Origin: Polydactylus sextarius
Taxonomy: Eukaryota; Chordata; Actinopteri; Polynemidae
Length of the DNA: 64,000 nt
Reading direction: 5' to 3'
Assembly: GCA_016801845.1 (NCBI GenBank)
Contig: CM028906.1
Coordinates: forward strand, 7,936,501 to 8,000,500
Shown in pieces: positions 1-13,489 of this stretch. Positions within the stretch are counted from its first letter, which is position 1. The number at the start of each line of letters is the position of its first letter. A model generated the notes under the pieces. It ran no database searches. It saw only the letters and a list, made by a program, of their open reading frames with translations, and had not been told where the DNA came from. The translations under genes and the position numbers were made by a program.

Positions 1-969
1 ATAGATTACAATAATAACTCTGACTCTTCATTCGTCATCACACAGACAACACCACTTTTTGTTTTTCTTATTTTCTACAAACTTCATCTTCCTCTCATCA
101 AATTTAAACTAGTCTTTCAGGCAAATAGTGCAAAATTCATGCATTTGTCTGGGACAATAGTGGTAATATTATAAGGGGTCTCAGATCTTTGTTTATCCTT
201 CAACTGTTGCTGAGGTACAAGGTATAACACTTTTACAACCAATAGAAAGAAGATAACCATTTTTAATATTTTATGCACAATATCACCTTAAAGTAGGGTT
301 TAATCTACATTAGGGTTAGGGTTAGTTAAGTTGCCACCATACTGCAGCTGACCACCAGGGGTGTCAGATGTTGTGGCTTCACATTTGGGAACCGTTCATG
401 TCGTCCATTTTTATTCTGTTTCGGTAATAGTAATAATTAAGTCATAGCTCCAACAGGACAAAATGCTTCAAACATAGAATCTGCAGCAGATTAAAATAAA
501 AAATAAACAGTATGAGTATAATTCACATGCAGATTCTCATGTAATAAAGGTTTAAATGGCAAATATGAAGTGCTGTTGATCAACACATTTGTTGTTGTTT
601 CTTTCCGACCGCTGCCTCCTCTTTCTCTTCCTGTTGAGCCTTTTTTGTCCTAATGTAACTTTTTATGTTAATAATATAACAGATCATATAATTTGATGCA
701 GGATGAGTCACTGATGTGGTATGAAATGAAAAATTTAGGAAAAAAATCATTCAGTCGCTGGTGCAGAATTAACAGCAAAGTGCAGCCTCATCACCTTTTT
801 AACAGCACTGTTTCTGACTGCTCAGCACGTTGATGTGAAGTGGAGGCTGCTGGGAAACGGCGAAGAAGTCGGAGGACGACACATTTAAGTCTCCATCTCA
901 AGCTCATGCATGTCAATGAAAACTGCAAGACTGTAAATATTTATCATTTTTACTTTAGGTCACAGCTGA
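1..969. other. Intergenic, no gene recognised
   Basis: AT-rich sequence without a long open frame or splice-consistent exon. The only notable item is a short run of about 2.7 telomere-type TTAGGG units at 310-325. I see no transposon ends here. Confidence 0.5.
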
Positions 970-2710
970 ATGAATGACCTCAGGCTGCCAGAACCTTTAT
1001 CATACATAAATATATGGATGCATATAAAATATATAGATTTATATTTTTATCTATGTAACCAATGTGACCTCAAACACCATGAGCCAGTCACACTCAGACA
1101 ACCTGCTCATAATTCCTCTATAGTAAACATGAGAAATGTAGATTTTCCTGTGGTTTTAATGCAGTTTCTATACTTATATATGGTGTCAGTTTGCTTCAAA
1201 CTCAGCTGCTAGCTAACATTACCTTTACTTAACTGCGTAGGTGACGTCATGTCAGAATTTCTCCTCGCAATCTTCTCACTGAATTTCTTTCTCCCTCTCT
1301 TCCCGGCTGAACGAGGAGTAGGTGGGTTAAACTTACCAGGTGAGATATTTCGCATAGGTAGCTGTTAAGCTAACGTCAGCTGTTAGAGTTTGATGGTGAC
1401 GTAAATTTTGCAAGACGTTGTAGTCCACTACTTGGTCTCACACAAAACCTAAAGTAATGTTTGCTGCCTGTCACTAAACAGTGCTCTCTCCATTTCAAAA
1501 TGATCTTTATATTCAGAAACATCATATGTGAAAACCATGACACCTTTCAAACAGGACCAGAAAATATTTTTTATTTCTTCATAGACTCTCGTTCATAATT
1601 TTTACATCATTCATGGACTAGGTGGGCATGACATAGGATCGCTAAAGCTAATTTCATAGCCATCTTCAGCCTGATAACCTTAGCTCATTGTGTCTTCTGT
1701 TAAAGCATTTTAACAAAAAAGTTAAAAATTAAATTATTCTAATTAATTGATTAATTAATTATTCTAATTAAATTTTTTTTTTTTTTTAAAAAAAACTCAC
1801 CATGCAAGTGATAAGGGAACCAAGGTAGCTTGAAGACATTGCTATTTTAAACCATTAAAACAGCTCAAAGAAGCTCCACACATCCTTGCTAGTAAAAAAA
1901 GGGTCCTGGCATTTAAAACGAGTCATTAAGAACTTTGTAAGTGTACAGATCATTTATTAAAAAGACTTTTTTTTTTTACAGGCAGTACCTTGAGGTAGGT
2001 TTGGGTTGCTGCCATGTTGAACGTAAGTCCAACAAGTTGACTGACAAACACAGCGTAACAGGAGCTGTTCAGTCACGTAAACACTTACCTGAATTAGATA
2101 GCAGTTAAACAGTTTACTGTATGGGGCTCTTCATTCCCTTGTCCTTTGGCAATTGACTTGAACTCAACTCGTTGTCATGTTTTAACAAAGTTCCCAAAGT
2201 TCAAAGTTCCCAAAGTTCATTTTACACCAAATTTCTCCTTTAGCAAAAAGGTAGACTACAGTCTAGCTAACATTAGCAATACAATTTTAGTAAGCCAACA
2301 TTAATAGTTTAACAAAAACGTGGCATCTGACTTGATGCTAACATTAGCTTATTACTACTTAGCTGAAACTATTTTTATTTTTACAATTAATAGGATTCTA
2401 GTTACTGCTAACCATAACTTGTTCATAATTAGATAAAAGTAGGATGTTAACATAAAAGCAGGATCCAGCTTGTTTATAACAAGATTAAGATTTTACACAA
2501 ACCTAATGCTAACATTATCACTTAAAAAGGAAAAGCAGGTCCAGATTCTCTGCTAACATGAGTGTTAGAGTGGTTGTGTGACGGTGTGACATCAATGTTA
2601 ACTGTAGCTAAAGGTTGTAGTTAAAGCCTCTTCACTGAAAAAAATGATGATGTTGTCACCATCATATCTAAAACAAATACACAACTCCAACATGTTATCT
2701 GAACTTCAGG
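970..2710 (+). repeat. Interspersed repeat, GGATCC/GCTAACATTAGC array family, longest copy
   Basis: This segment shares several separate blocks, in the same order, with sequence at 50,340-52,520. These are a block with 'gagccagtcacac' and 'catgagaaatgtagat' (1079-1145 here, about 51,752-51,842 there), a block with 'ttgaagacattgctatttt' (1831-1850 and 52,180-52,200), and a run of units containing GGATCC and GCTAACATTAGC words. It ends with a block like 'gacatcaatgttaactgta' (about 2588-2610), which recurs near 30,705 and 52,425. The part at about 1238-1525 also matches 33,247-33,480. No terminal inverted repeats, target duplication or coding frame are visible, so the class is unknown. Confidence 0.65.
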
Positions 2711-3187
2711 GGGTAACAACTGCATTTTTCAGTATTTTCTGACTTAAACTCTGAACGTTGTCTCAGTTATTGAGGAAAGTAATTGTCAGATGTGTTGATA
2801 ATGAAATGAAACATTGATTGAAGCCTTGTGGTTCTTCTATCACTGCTGCTGTGCCTGAAGGATTTCTCTGTGTTAATTACTTTTCACAAAAAATGAAGTA
2901 ATTTGATAAAACAGAAGTTTATATCTAATCAGCTCAACAAGTAATGTTTTAAAATTAAGAAGAACTGGGAGTATAGAGACAGAGAAGACAGAGTTGTTGA
3001 TGTTCAACATCAGGGATTAATCTGATTATTTAGACCTGATCAAGTGTATTTATGTATTTATTTGTAATATTTCACATGATTCTGATGGTACAGTTCAGCA
3101 TGTAGGTGGTGCTCTGTAACACCTGGGGTCATTTATTCTGGTTGGTCAGATTTAGAAGGCTGAGAGATAAATGAGTAAAGAAAATTA

Positions 3188-3440
3188 GCTGGATTTGTTG
3201 AAGGAGTCTTTAAAATGAGACAAACTAGTCTCCACCAGTGACATTTACAACTGACGAGTAACTAGCTGCTTCAGCTAACTTGGTTATGTTAGTTCATTAT
3301 ATCTTAGCTCATTTAAAGACTTAAGCTAACAACAACTGACTGATGCTCGCTCGTATTTGGGCTAACTTAACTACATTAGATAGTTTATCTAAGTTAGCTA
3401 ACCTAACTAGATAATTCAGCTAATTTAACAACGTTAAGCT
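3188..3440 (-). repeat. Partial copy of the TTAGCTAA-armed interspersed repeat (core at 3188-3275)
   Basis: The minus-strand core here reads like the 'ctggatttgttgaagga' and 'gacaaactagtctccacc' blocks of the full copy at 54,216-54,440. It is followed by a stretch of TTAGCTAA and GCTAACTTAGC variants up to about 3430. The left half of the core is missing. Confidence 0.6.
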
Positions 3441-3460
3441 TTGATATGAGATTTTACACT

Positions 3461-4600
3461 GGTAACATACATGGCGAATGAAAGATTTTATTGGATCATT
3501 TATTGAATCGTAATAACAATCTTTGTTTCTGTTAAGTCAAGTTTCATTGAGGTTTTAGGTAAATTAGGTTAGGTATGACTGAATATTTTTGATTCATTTT
3601 ACATTTGTCAACATGTTGATTAGAAAAAACATAATCAGTGTCGTTATGTTTTCTGTAAAATTGAGCTGATGTTGAAGTTTCATTTCTTTAAGACACCGTT
3701 GATCAACTTTACTTTTCAACTGATGTCAATGATCCCAAATACAAACAGCATTGTTACACCGTTTATCAGCAGCTACAATAGCTGATTGACTCTGTCTTCA
3801 TGGAGTCTGTGCTCTATACTGCAACGGGGAGGCAGGGGGACTTAGTCAAGGCCGTCACCCTTATTAGACCTCCTTCCTTCAGCCACAAGCTTGACTCTGC
3901 TACTCGGAGTCTGTCATCGCTTCATTTAGCAGCAACACAATGGAAACATGTTGAAATATTAGAAATGCTGGCGAGGTGAAAACAAAAATCAACCGGGAGT
4001 TATAACTGATTCAAGAAACATTGTAAAAAAAAATAAAATTTCTGTTTCATCTACATAATTAAACAGAAAAGGAAATATTTCAACACAGAATGGTCCTGCT
4101 GTAGTTCATGAACGTGTGAATTCTTCAACATGTTTATGAGTTCACAGAAACCTTGAGCTTTGACCTACGACCACCAAACTTTCACCAGTTATTTCTCCAG
4201 AGCCAGTGAAGGTTTGTGTCAAATATGAAAAAAGTCTCACAATGCATTAGTCCAATAATGCACTCACAAGAATTAAAGATAAAAAAACATGGTTACATTT
4301 ACGCAAGAGAAAAATACAAGAAATGAACAGCACCCCCTTCTGTTCATGATTTGAAGGAGTGTAAGGGTCAATACATCTATTCATTAATTAATGATCCAAC
4401 TTTATTGTCACAAGTGAAAACATGGACTCATCTTAGACCAACTCATCATATCTGAGTTACTAAATATGAGTGAAGGCTTTAAAAAATCATTCTTTAAAAA
4501 TGAATGTGAATGTAAAAGCTCAATGTCTCAATGTTTCTTTATGGCTCCAGATTCAAAGGCGACATCCTTCATCAGCTGTTGATGTCACTGGTGGTGATTA
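3461..4600. other. Intergenic, nothing recognised
   Basis: No exon, RNA gene or transposon end could be supported. The stretch at 3790-3910 is less AT-rich and more complex than its surroundings but has no open frame. Confidence 0.4.
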
Positions 4601-4619
4601 GGCAAACTCATTTCAAAGG

Positions 4620-4998
4620 CTAATGATGCTAAATTAGCTGAAGTGACTAAATTACATATGGTAACAAAGTAAAGGTATCTTAATTAACGATGTAGCTAAT
4701 GTAGCAAGGTTTGTTAACATAGCAAAGTTAGCAGAATAATTCAAATAAGCTAGCATAGCAAAGTTTTCCAAAATAGCCAAGTTAACTGAAGTAGCTTGAA
4801 ACTTGTCTGATGTATAAGCCGCAGGTGGAGACAAGTCTGTCTCATTTCAAAGTCTCCTTCAAAAAATCCAGGTTCTTTTCCTGAGCCATGAAAGCTACAA
4901 CTGTTGGATCCTTCACAGTCCAACATATCCCAAGATTCATTGCAGTACAGGTGATGTTTGTGATGTACACGTGTAGTTACAGCTAAAGGTCAAATGAC
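4620..4998 (+). repeat. TTAGCTAA-armed interspersed repeat, core copy A
   Basis: An arm of TTAGCTAA-like words (4620-4800) leads into a core of about 200 bp (4795-4998). The core contains 'gtctgtctcatttcaaag', 'cttttcctgagccatg', 'tttcacagtccaacat' and 'cccaagattcattgcag' and ends with a block like 'aaaggtcaaatgacc'. The same ordered blocks occur at 8700-8891, 18,618-18,815 and, reversed, at 11,881-12,020 and 54,216-54,440. Confidence 0.75.
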
Positions 4999-5157
4999 CA
5001 GAGTAGTAGGAATATGTTTTACTTACTTGACAATTTATATTGTATTTTGTCTTCAAATCTGTTGGAGTAGCATGTAATGTAAATATGCCAAGGACGTAAA
5101 CAACATTAGGTCTATTTTTCTTGGGTCAGTTTCATCTCAGTGTGGGTGTGCTTATAA

Positions 5158-5328
5158 AACACACACACACACATATATATGTTTTATAAGCAAGAGCCAG
5201 TTTATAGTTGCAGTTATTTATGCTTCTGTTTTCACACCTCATTGTTTTGATCGGATTATAATGTTTTCCTTCACACCACATGGCTTCATTTCCCCTCATA
5301 CACACACACACACATATACACACACACT
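5158..5328. repeat. Two short (CA)n / (TA)n microsatellites
   Basis: A CA run at about 5158-5172 continues into TA repeats to 5180. A second CA-rich run lies at about 5300-5328. These are simple repeats with no coding meaning. Confidence 0.9.
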
Positions 5329-5839
5329 CCAACCTCGAGTGTGTGATGAACTGTACGATTAAAGGTTAATGGATTTTTACAGCTGTGAGACTTCTCCTTA
5401 ATCGTGTCCTAATTAGAGTTCATTCAGTTTCGCTCCTTCGGTGCCTCTCGACAATTATCCTCCCTCTACCCCCGCATAGTCGCTCTATTTCTCCACGACC
5501 ACAGAGAAAGTAGGGCAGCAAGAGTCAGGCAGCGGTCAGGGCGTATCCCTCCTCCTCCTGCTGCCTCAAGGAGTATTAATACTCTGAGTAACTGAGGAGG
5601 ATCAGAGGCCAACTGGAAGAACCTGAGCAGAAGGTGAGAGGAGGGACATATGATCTACTGATATAAAGATGGCCGACACACCACCACACCTCCCGTTACA
5701 GTGGTTTTGCCCATTCAGAGAGAGCCATCCATCTTTCATCAACAGGTGATGCTGAACAAAAACATGCAGGACAATGTTCCTTAACTATTGGGGTTGGGCT
5801 ATATCCTCCAGAGGACATGGTTGACAACAGGCTACAAAT

Positions 5840-6115
5840 TACTATGTACTGCAGCTAATTTCACAACATTAACTTTGCTTATTTAGATATCTTAGCTAAC
5901 TTTGATATATTAGGTAATTTAGCTACTTCAGCTAATATAGCAATGTTAACTTTCTAAATCAGACAGTGTAGTCACCACTTGGCTGATGAGTTGCTAGCTA
6001 CTTCAGCTAACTTTGCCAATTTAGATATCTTAGCTAATTTTACTACATTAGCTGACTAGGCTACATGAGCTACTTTAGATAACTTTGTTAACTTTAATAG
6101 CTATTAGCTATGCTG
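5840..6115 (-). repeat. TTAGCTAA-word cluster with a fragment of the repeat edge
   Basis: Dense TTAGCTAA, TTAGATATCTTAGCT and TCAGCTAA words. The short block 'gtagtcaccacttgg' (about 5968-5982) resembles the edge of the TTAGCTAA-armed repeat in reverse orientation. The core itself is absent. Confidence 0.6.
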
Positions 6116-6439
6116 ATAGCTGATACCTTTGTTGTTGCCATGACACTGTGTAATTGGCAGCCAATTTTTTTCTTACTTTTTCCTCTTTTTCTGTAAACAT
6201 TTTAACATTTTAACTAAAACTGTTGTCTTTTATCATGTTTTTTTCTTGTGTTTCTCTTTTTTTTTTTCGACTGTTTTGGTCTTTGACAACCAGAAAGCTA
6301 TTGAGCTGTTGCCCGATTGTTACTCCAGTGATCAGCTGATGGCACTGTGCTGCTCAAAGATACGACCCAGAAAAAAAACCCAGATCCTTGTGGAGATAAG
6401 GTGGATGCACAATAGGAGCTGAGCAGCGTGAGAAGAAAA

Positions 6440-6890
6440 GAAGGTACAAACCATCAACACCGTCTGTAACTATGGGGAATGTATAATATGATCTCTCCCC
6501 ACAATATGAAGAACTCCCGGTGCTGACCAACCTACAGAGGGAGTAGCTACCAGGAGAGCAGCATCATGTGTCTCACTGAGACCTGTCATTGGACAGGGGG
6601 GGCTAATGAGACCGGCAAGATGAAGGACGTGGGGATCATGATCTTTATTAAGGAGAGATGTAGTGGAGCACATCACTGAGCAGTGCTGCTCACAGGACAT
6701 TGACCTGTTTGCTGTTAACGTTTGGCCGTACTACATCCAGAGGAGTTCTTGCAAGTCATTGCGATAACTCGCTGTCGGCCGACGCTTCAGCTACTGTGAA
6801 CTCTGTCATGTCCCAGCTGAAAACATTGACCCACAAGCCTTCCTCCTCATCTCTGGACAATTTATTTATTTTTGTGTTATCTTTTATTTT
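6440..6890 (+). mobile_element. Degenerate LINE endonuclease-domain fragment
   Basis: In broken plus-strand frames the translation gives pieces typical of the apurinic-type endonuclease region of fish non-LTR retrotransposons. One is a block like 'SSIMCLTET' near 6560. Another is a 'GIMIF' plus 'KERC'-type block near 6640. A third has an 'HPEEFLQVI'-like segment around 6740, followed by an alternative-frame 'PQAFLLISG'-like segment near 6830-6860. There are several frameshifts and stops and no reverse transcriptase nearby, so this is an old fragment. The clade cannot be fixed by eye. Confidence 0.55.
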
Positions 6891-6899
6891 CTGTTAATC

Positions 6900-8280
6900 T
6901 ATTTTCATGATTTTTGTATGCTGTCAAACAAAACAGATACATTCCAAATTCAATTTCTATTCTATTCTAGCGTCTGGTAATTTAGCTACTTCAGCCAACT
7001 TTATCATGTTGTGTTTCTTTTTTCACACATCTGATGTACAGAATAAATCTTATATTCTGGTCACATCCTTCCTAACTCTGCTAATGTTAGCAGTAAAAAA
7101 ATGAAGAATAAACATTGTGAGTTTAGCTTCAAACTTAATCTCTGCACCCACCAACAGCTGTTTTCACTTCCACTGCAGTTAGAATGCTAGATACTTGGCT
7201 GCTTAAAGGACGTATTCTCAACAACAACTGAAGCATCATGGTGAGCAACCATCACCAACTACCAAAGACTGAAAAACAATAAAAAAAACAGCTAGCCTGG
7301 GTCTGTCCAGAAAATATGCTTCCTGTTGACAAATCAGCTTGTTTTTATATCATAAAATAACTAATTGGACATAGCCAGGTTAGCTAATGTAGCTGAGTTC
7401 ATGAGTTATACCACAACCAGGCACCTGGGGGCGCTGAAGGTATTTTGGCAACATTTAAGAATAATTTTTACATTTAGCAGTTTTCTGCAGTTTCCTGAGG
7501 GTTTTACCCTCACCCTTCAGCTATTCTAAATCCAATGGCGTGGACGGTGTCACTAAAGACCAAACTCAACCTCAAATTATAAGAAGGAGAGACTTTGGAT
7601 GAATGTGCTCATCGAGCAGAAAGTGCAGCTGCAGTGGAGCTAAAAGTGGAAAAAGAGTTGAAGTTCTGCATGTGTGGAGGTGTTAGTGTCAAAACATCAC
7701 CACCTCCTCTGTTCCACAAATGTGGAAACTTTCAGAAACTTTCCCTTTTGCTGACAGAACGTTTCATACATTAAACTGATGCAATTTTACCTCTAATATT
7801 CAACAACATCACATCATTTCTCCTATTTCACTCTGGTGTTTAACAACATGTCATTAATTAGCTGCAGGGTGTGGATGTAACAAAAAAAAAAAAACTAATG
7901 TTTGAAACATTATAAAGGTCACAGCTACTGAAATGTGACGCATGTCAGTAGTGATCGGCCCAAAGGCAAGGTGATTTATTCATCATCTCTACTTCAGATA
8001 AATATGATGAGATTTATAACAACTCTGGATATTTCACTGTTTTCTTATTTATATGAATTGAATAATGAATAATGACTTGAACTGAATGATGTTTTATTAT
8101 AGAGATCTAATTTCAACACTTTGTGTTGCCAAAATAACAGTGAGTCAAATCATCTGTATCACCTCCTGGTGTCTGGTCATGAACTTCAATGTCCACATCA
8201 AACCGTTTCTTATCACACTGATGTTGAGATGTTAGTTGATATTGACTCCTGATTGGTCAGGGGGTGGAACTATGGTATTA
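6900..8280. other. Intergenic, nothing recognised
   Basis: AT-rich DNA with scattered GCTAAC words and a poly(A) run near 7882. No exon or element could be supported. Confidence 0.4.
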
Positions 8281-8284
8281 AAAT

Positions 8285-8891
8285 TAGTTAAAGCAGCTTA
8301 ATTAGATAAGTGACTGAATGTGTCCTAGTTAGCTAAGATAACTAGCAACAATACATAAACACCACAAAGTGTCAGTGTCAACAAAGGTATGAAATAGCTA
8401 TTTGAAAACGTAGCCAGGTAGCTAAAATTGTGAGGTAGCAAAATTGGCCAGTGTAACTAATTTAAATAATGTAATGACATTAGCTAACACAGCCAAAGTA
8501 GCTACTAAGTAACTAAATTATTTATTTTTAGTTAGCCATAGTAGCCAATCTAGCAACATTAGCAAAGACGTCTAAATTAGCTAAAATATGTAGAGTTGAT
8601 AATTGAGCATGTAGCCTATGTATCCATGTTAGCCGACACAGCAAAGTTAGCTAGGATATCTAAATAAGCTGCGTTATCTAATGAGCTAAGTTAGCTAAAG
8701 TATCTAGCAACTCATCTGTGGAAACTTGTCTGTTTCATTTTAAAGTCTCCTTCAACAAATCCAGCTTCTTTTCCTGAGCCATGGAGGCTACAACGGTTAG
8801 ATCTTTCACAGTCCAACATGTCCCAAGATTCACTGCAATGCAGGTGACGACTGATGTAGATGAGCAGTTAAAACTGAAGGTCACATGAGTA
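8285..8891 (+). repeat. TTAGCTAA-armed interspersed repeat, core copy B
   Basis: A long arm (about 8285-8710) of TTAGCTAA, GTAGCTAAATTA and related words precedes a core at 8700-8891. The core has the same ordered blocks as copy A, including 'ccagcttcttttcctgagcc', 'tttcacagtccaacatg' and 'cccaagattcactgca', and ends in 'gaaggtcacatgag'. Confidence 0.75.
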
Positions 8892-9578
8892 TTTAATGAG
8901 GTGGTTAAATAAGCTAAGGTATGTATATTTCGTTTGTTTAACACATTGAAAAAAACTGTACAAATGTAGACATATATAGTTATATTGTAGTTAGTATTTA
9001 ATTTAGTTTAAACTGTAAACCTGATGTAATCAGCAGCATTGTGTCTGATCCACAGTAACAGACTGATGGTTATATTCTGTTGGCGTTGTCTCTAACTCTA
9101 ACTCTGCAGTGCGTCGCAAGGCTTTGCCCGAGGCCGAACCTCGACCTCATAATAACTGGCTTCACCTCCTAAAGCTCTTCATCACATACAGCTGAGAGGA
9201 GGAGGAGGACAATGACCTTCATCATTCTGATATGACAGAGGAGGATTTAGACTGAACCCTCTGAGGTGTTGCGGTCTGCATTCATGAAACTAAAACTGAC
9301 TAATTCATTTGAACAAACAAGTAACAGCTGTAAAGATGAAGCACTGTGGAAACATCCTGTACCAGATCATTTATTATTTTAGAACTGAATTTGGAAAAAG
9401 TGAAAATAGAAAGATTAAAGGTTTTAAAATGGTTAAAAAGCCCAGATTCTAGTTTTATGGATAGAAAATGACTGAATGTACAGATTACTGTATAAACATT
9501 AAAGCAACACAAGAAATGATTGAGATGAGACTTCATCAAAGCTGCTGGAAATTAAATAACAACAGGTTATAAACATAT

Positions 9579-9998
<420 letters not shown>

Positions 9999-10189
9999 GT
10001 TAACTTTAATTGTACATAATGTTGATAATTACATGAGTTAATTCAGGTGAATGTGTCATATGATCAACAACAAAGGTCAGACATTAATGGGGAGCGATCA
10101 GCTGCTGTTGTCATTTAAACGCATACACAACCAACTATTGTTAGTAAAGATGTACGCTGTCACCACACAGTTCAGCGTCAGCAACATAA

Positions 10190-10810
10190 ATATGGACGTC
10201 TACATTTATTCTGAGGTAAGGCACAGTGTCTGCACAGTTTGCTTCAAACACAGTTTATACAACTGAACATATTATGTCAAAATCGCACATAGCTGCTAGG
10301 TAACGTTAGCTTCACTTAGCTAATCACAGCTAATGTGGGTGGCAGCTTAACATGTCTTCTAATAAAGCATTTTAACAAAAAAGTAGGACAATGCTAACTT
10401 TATGTTAGCTTTAGCATTAAATGTTTAGAATTAGCCAACATTAGAATTTTTCCAAAAAAAGCATACAATTTAGTGCTAACTAAGTTTGTTCATAACTAGC
10501 TAAAATTGAGATTTTAACAAATACCAGAATCCAACTTTACGCTAAAACTGGGTTGTTATGACTAGGTAACATTAGCATTTGTAACAAAAAATAAATGATC
10601 CGATTTCATGCTAACATTAGCTTTTTCTGCAAAAGAAGCAGGATCCAGCTTTATGTTAACATGACCTTGTTGATGACCAGCTAACATTAGCAATTGTGAA
10701 TCCAACCTAGTAGTAAATACATAGTAAATGCTTAGAACCAGCTAACATTAGAACCAAAACTGGCTAAGGCTAACATTACTGACTTAAGGTAAATATGAAA
10801 TTCAGTGTCT
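10190..10810 (+). repeat. GGATCC/GCTAACATTAGC array-type repeat copy
   Basis: It opens with a block containing 'ctgcacagtttgcttcaaac' (about 10,231-10,250) that recurs at about 23,571-23,590. It continues with several diverged units carrying 'ggatccagctttatg', 'gctaacattagc' and 'gattttaacaaat'. It closes with 'gctaacattactgactta', which is also present near 52,480-52,500. Confidence 0.65.
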
Positions 10811-11089
10811 GATATAAGACACTCAACATCTTCTAAAGGAGTACTGAAATGAAGGGGGAAAGTTTGAAAAGTGTCTGACTCCATTTGTGCATTTGATTTT
10901 GTAATAATGCAGCGGATTCAAGAGTTTATAACTTCAGAGAAGGAGAAGCTATCGGAGGTTGAGCCAAGTGAATTTTCTTTCTCATCACATTAAAGCTTCC
11001 ACTGCCTCAAACTTACTGCAAACAAAGACCAGATGAGGTTGTGATGCAGTTATGGTTTCATGTGAATTGAAATGTATCACCTCATCGTG

Positions 11090-11330
11090 TTTTATTATGG
11101 TTAAATATAGAAGCGTCATGGCCGCCGGCGCTGTGTTTGTTTGTGTGTGTGGTCGTCCAGGTTTCCTCTGCATCCATCACTGTGGCAGCGCCGGACAAAC
11201 CAATCTCCTCCCTGTCTCTTCTCATTCCATCACAGCGTCCGAGCAGCAGCTTCATCAGCCCGGCCGGGAGGGGGGGCAGCAGCAAGCGCCCAGCACCCAG
11301 GACAGACTAACAAACCTCAGTTAGTCAACA
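11090..11330. other. Locally GC-rich intergenic segment, function unknown
   Basis: This short stretch is clearly richer in G+C and CpG than its surroundings, for example 'ggccgccggcgctg' at about 11,120 and 'cccggccgggagg' at about 11,260. Open frames cross it but none matches a family I know and none has clear splice partners. It may be an unlinked regulatory element or chance. Confidence 0.3.
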
Positions 11331-11699
11331 CTGTCCCCATGAGACATGAAGACTGACGCTTTCATAGCAGTATTTCCCCTGAGGGCTCAGCTCGCCATCA
11401 GAAAACTGATCAGTTTCAAACAGAGTTGACTCACTTTTATTTTGAAGTTCTGCACATGATGCACAACTACTTCCTTTTTAAATTGATATAACTACGACTT
11501 AAGTAATTAGCTCCACACAATGTGAGGAACATATGGGAACTTAGATTTTATTCATTTTAGAAACATTTCCTTCAACAAAAATACATTTACAATTTGATTT
11601 GTATTCAAGCGCCATCCCTCAGCAGAGCTGGTTGATGAAGGTCTGGCTGATGTCGCATGTGTTTACATTGTTTACATCCCTTTTCCCTTGTTTAAATTT

Positions 11700-12200
11700 T
11701 CTTGTCACTTGTGCTGCAGTGAATCTTGGGGTGTAGCAAGTTAACTTAGCTAGCTAACTTAGATAATTTTTATACACCAGTTAACTTTGATACATTAGGT
11801 TATTTCAGCTAACTTAGCAGTATTAGCTAATTTAGCAACCTTAGCTTATTTAGCCACCTTACACCCTAGCCTAGCTTTCACCACATGTCCACATCTTAAA
11901 CATCACCTGCACTGCAACAAATCTTGGGATTTGTTGGTCCAACCGTTGTACCTTTCATGGCTCGGGAGAAGCTGGATTTGTTGAAGACCTGTGACGTATA
12001 CAACAGACAAGTTACTTTAGCTAACTTGGCTACTAAATATATCTAAGTTAGTGAATTTAGATTTGTTAGCTAATTTAGACATCGTCGCTAATTTTGCTAT
12101 GTTGGCTAACATGGCTACACTAGCTCACTTGGCTACATTATCTAAAATGGCTGACAGCCACTTTGGCTACTTCACTTTAGCTACTTCTACAAATTAGCAA
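11700..12200 (-). repeat. TTAGCTAA-armed interspersed repeat, reverse core copy C plus a core scrap
   Basis: The reverse-orientation core at 11,881-12,020 contains 'catcacctgcactgcaac', 'atcttgggatttgttgg', 'tcatggctcggga' and 'gctggatttgttgaag'. It is flanked on both sides by TTAGCTAA-rich arms. A separate scrap of the same core ('gtgctgcagtgaatcttgg') lies at about 11,710-11,730. Confidence 0.7.
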
Positions 12201-12875
12201 TATTTCCTTTAATATAAGATCCAATTACAGCTGCATGGACAAGGAACCATCTGCACGTGCTAGGACCAAACCACAACGGCTACAGTTTTTGTGAAGAGGC
12301 TTTGCAACAACTCCCCAATCCTGCAACATTACTCCTCACTCAACAAGACGTGTATAAGGTAAATAATTCAAAAATATTGCTGGTACTTCTCAAGCACAAT
12401 ACTGTCCTAACTGTTAGTTAAACAGAAGCAGAGAAGCTTGTCTTCATCCTGAAATATCTCCATTTAATTCCTTACCAGTGGCGTGTACAAACCTTAATAT
12501 ACATAATAATCTGAATATAACAAGCTGCTCAGAATCAGTTCACTACAGAAATACCCTCTAAGGTAACTTCTACTGTCTTCCCTCTTTATTGCTGAACCTC
12601 TTTAATCTGCTTTTACTGGAGCCCGTTTTTCATCATTCGTCTGCCTCCACCAGCTCCCTGAAACGTATAAATCCAATGAATCTGATTTTAAACCTTTAAA
12701 ATCTTTTTCCTTACTCTTACTTTACCATCCCCGGTCAGCTGAACTTCACTCTGGATGAGCTGGAGATCTGAAACCACAGACGTTATTCTTCACAAAAAGC
12801 TTTCATCAAAAGTATTAAACAGTGAAACAGTCCGCTCTCAGCTCCTACTATGAATTTTGAGAAGCTTGCCCAACG

Positions 12876-13115
12876 CTGTAATGGCGAGTTTCCACCGCAG
12901 GAACCTCCAGGTAATGTTATGGGAACTTGGCCATTGCCGAGTTTATTTATAGTAACGTGATGAAGCGGTTGCAGAGAAGATGATCTGCAAAGTCTGTAAC
13001 GCCCTCTGTCGCGTCACTGATGGGGGTCTTACCCTGATCAGCTTGATCAGGACGTTTCTGAAAAGTTCCCTGTCCCTAAATGTTACCAAGGACTTACTTA
13101 GTGGAAACGCAACTT
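12876..13115. mobile_element. Possible non-autonomous DNA transposon with imperfect inverted ends
   Basis: The left end reads 'ggcgagtttccaccgcagg' (about 12,883-12,901). The right end reads 'agtggaaacgcaac' (about 13,099-13,112), which is an imperfect inverse. The interior is short and non-coding. The inverted match covers mainly GTTTCCAC/GTGGAAAC, so the element call is tentative. Confidence 0.4.
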
Positions 13116-13489
13116 AAATTAAATATTATCAGATTATTCAGATCGTAATAATATCATAGAAGATTCATGTAAAAAAATATTCATTACAAAATATTTTTAA
13201 TTCTCTGTGTTAGAGCCGTTTGTCCACCGGAGACGAGTAACATCTCAAATGTGCATTAAAAAAAACATCTGAACTGAAAGAAAATAACCTTTTAGATTAA
13301 TGTTGTTTTCTTAAAGCTGTGTGTAGAAATATAAACTAAAAAACAACATATAAAATGTCAGTGTGGTGGATTACATCAGGAAATTCACTGAATCCTGTCA
13401 TTGATTTGTTTGTATAAAAAGTGTCACAGTAAATTGTGTTTTGATGGATATTTACATCCTGCAATGACTGTAACCGCTGTCACATATTG

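Noticed and set aside
310..325. Interstitial telomere repeat
   Set aside because: Fewer than three TTAGGG units; too short to mean a fusion point or telomere insertion.
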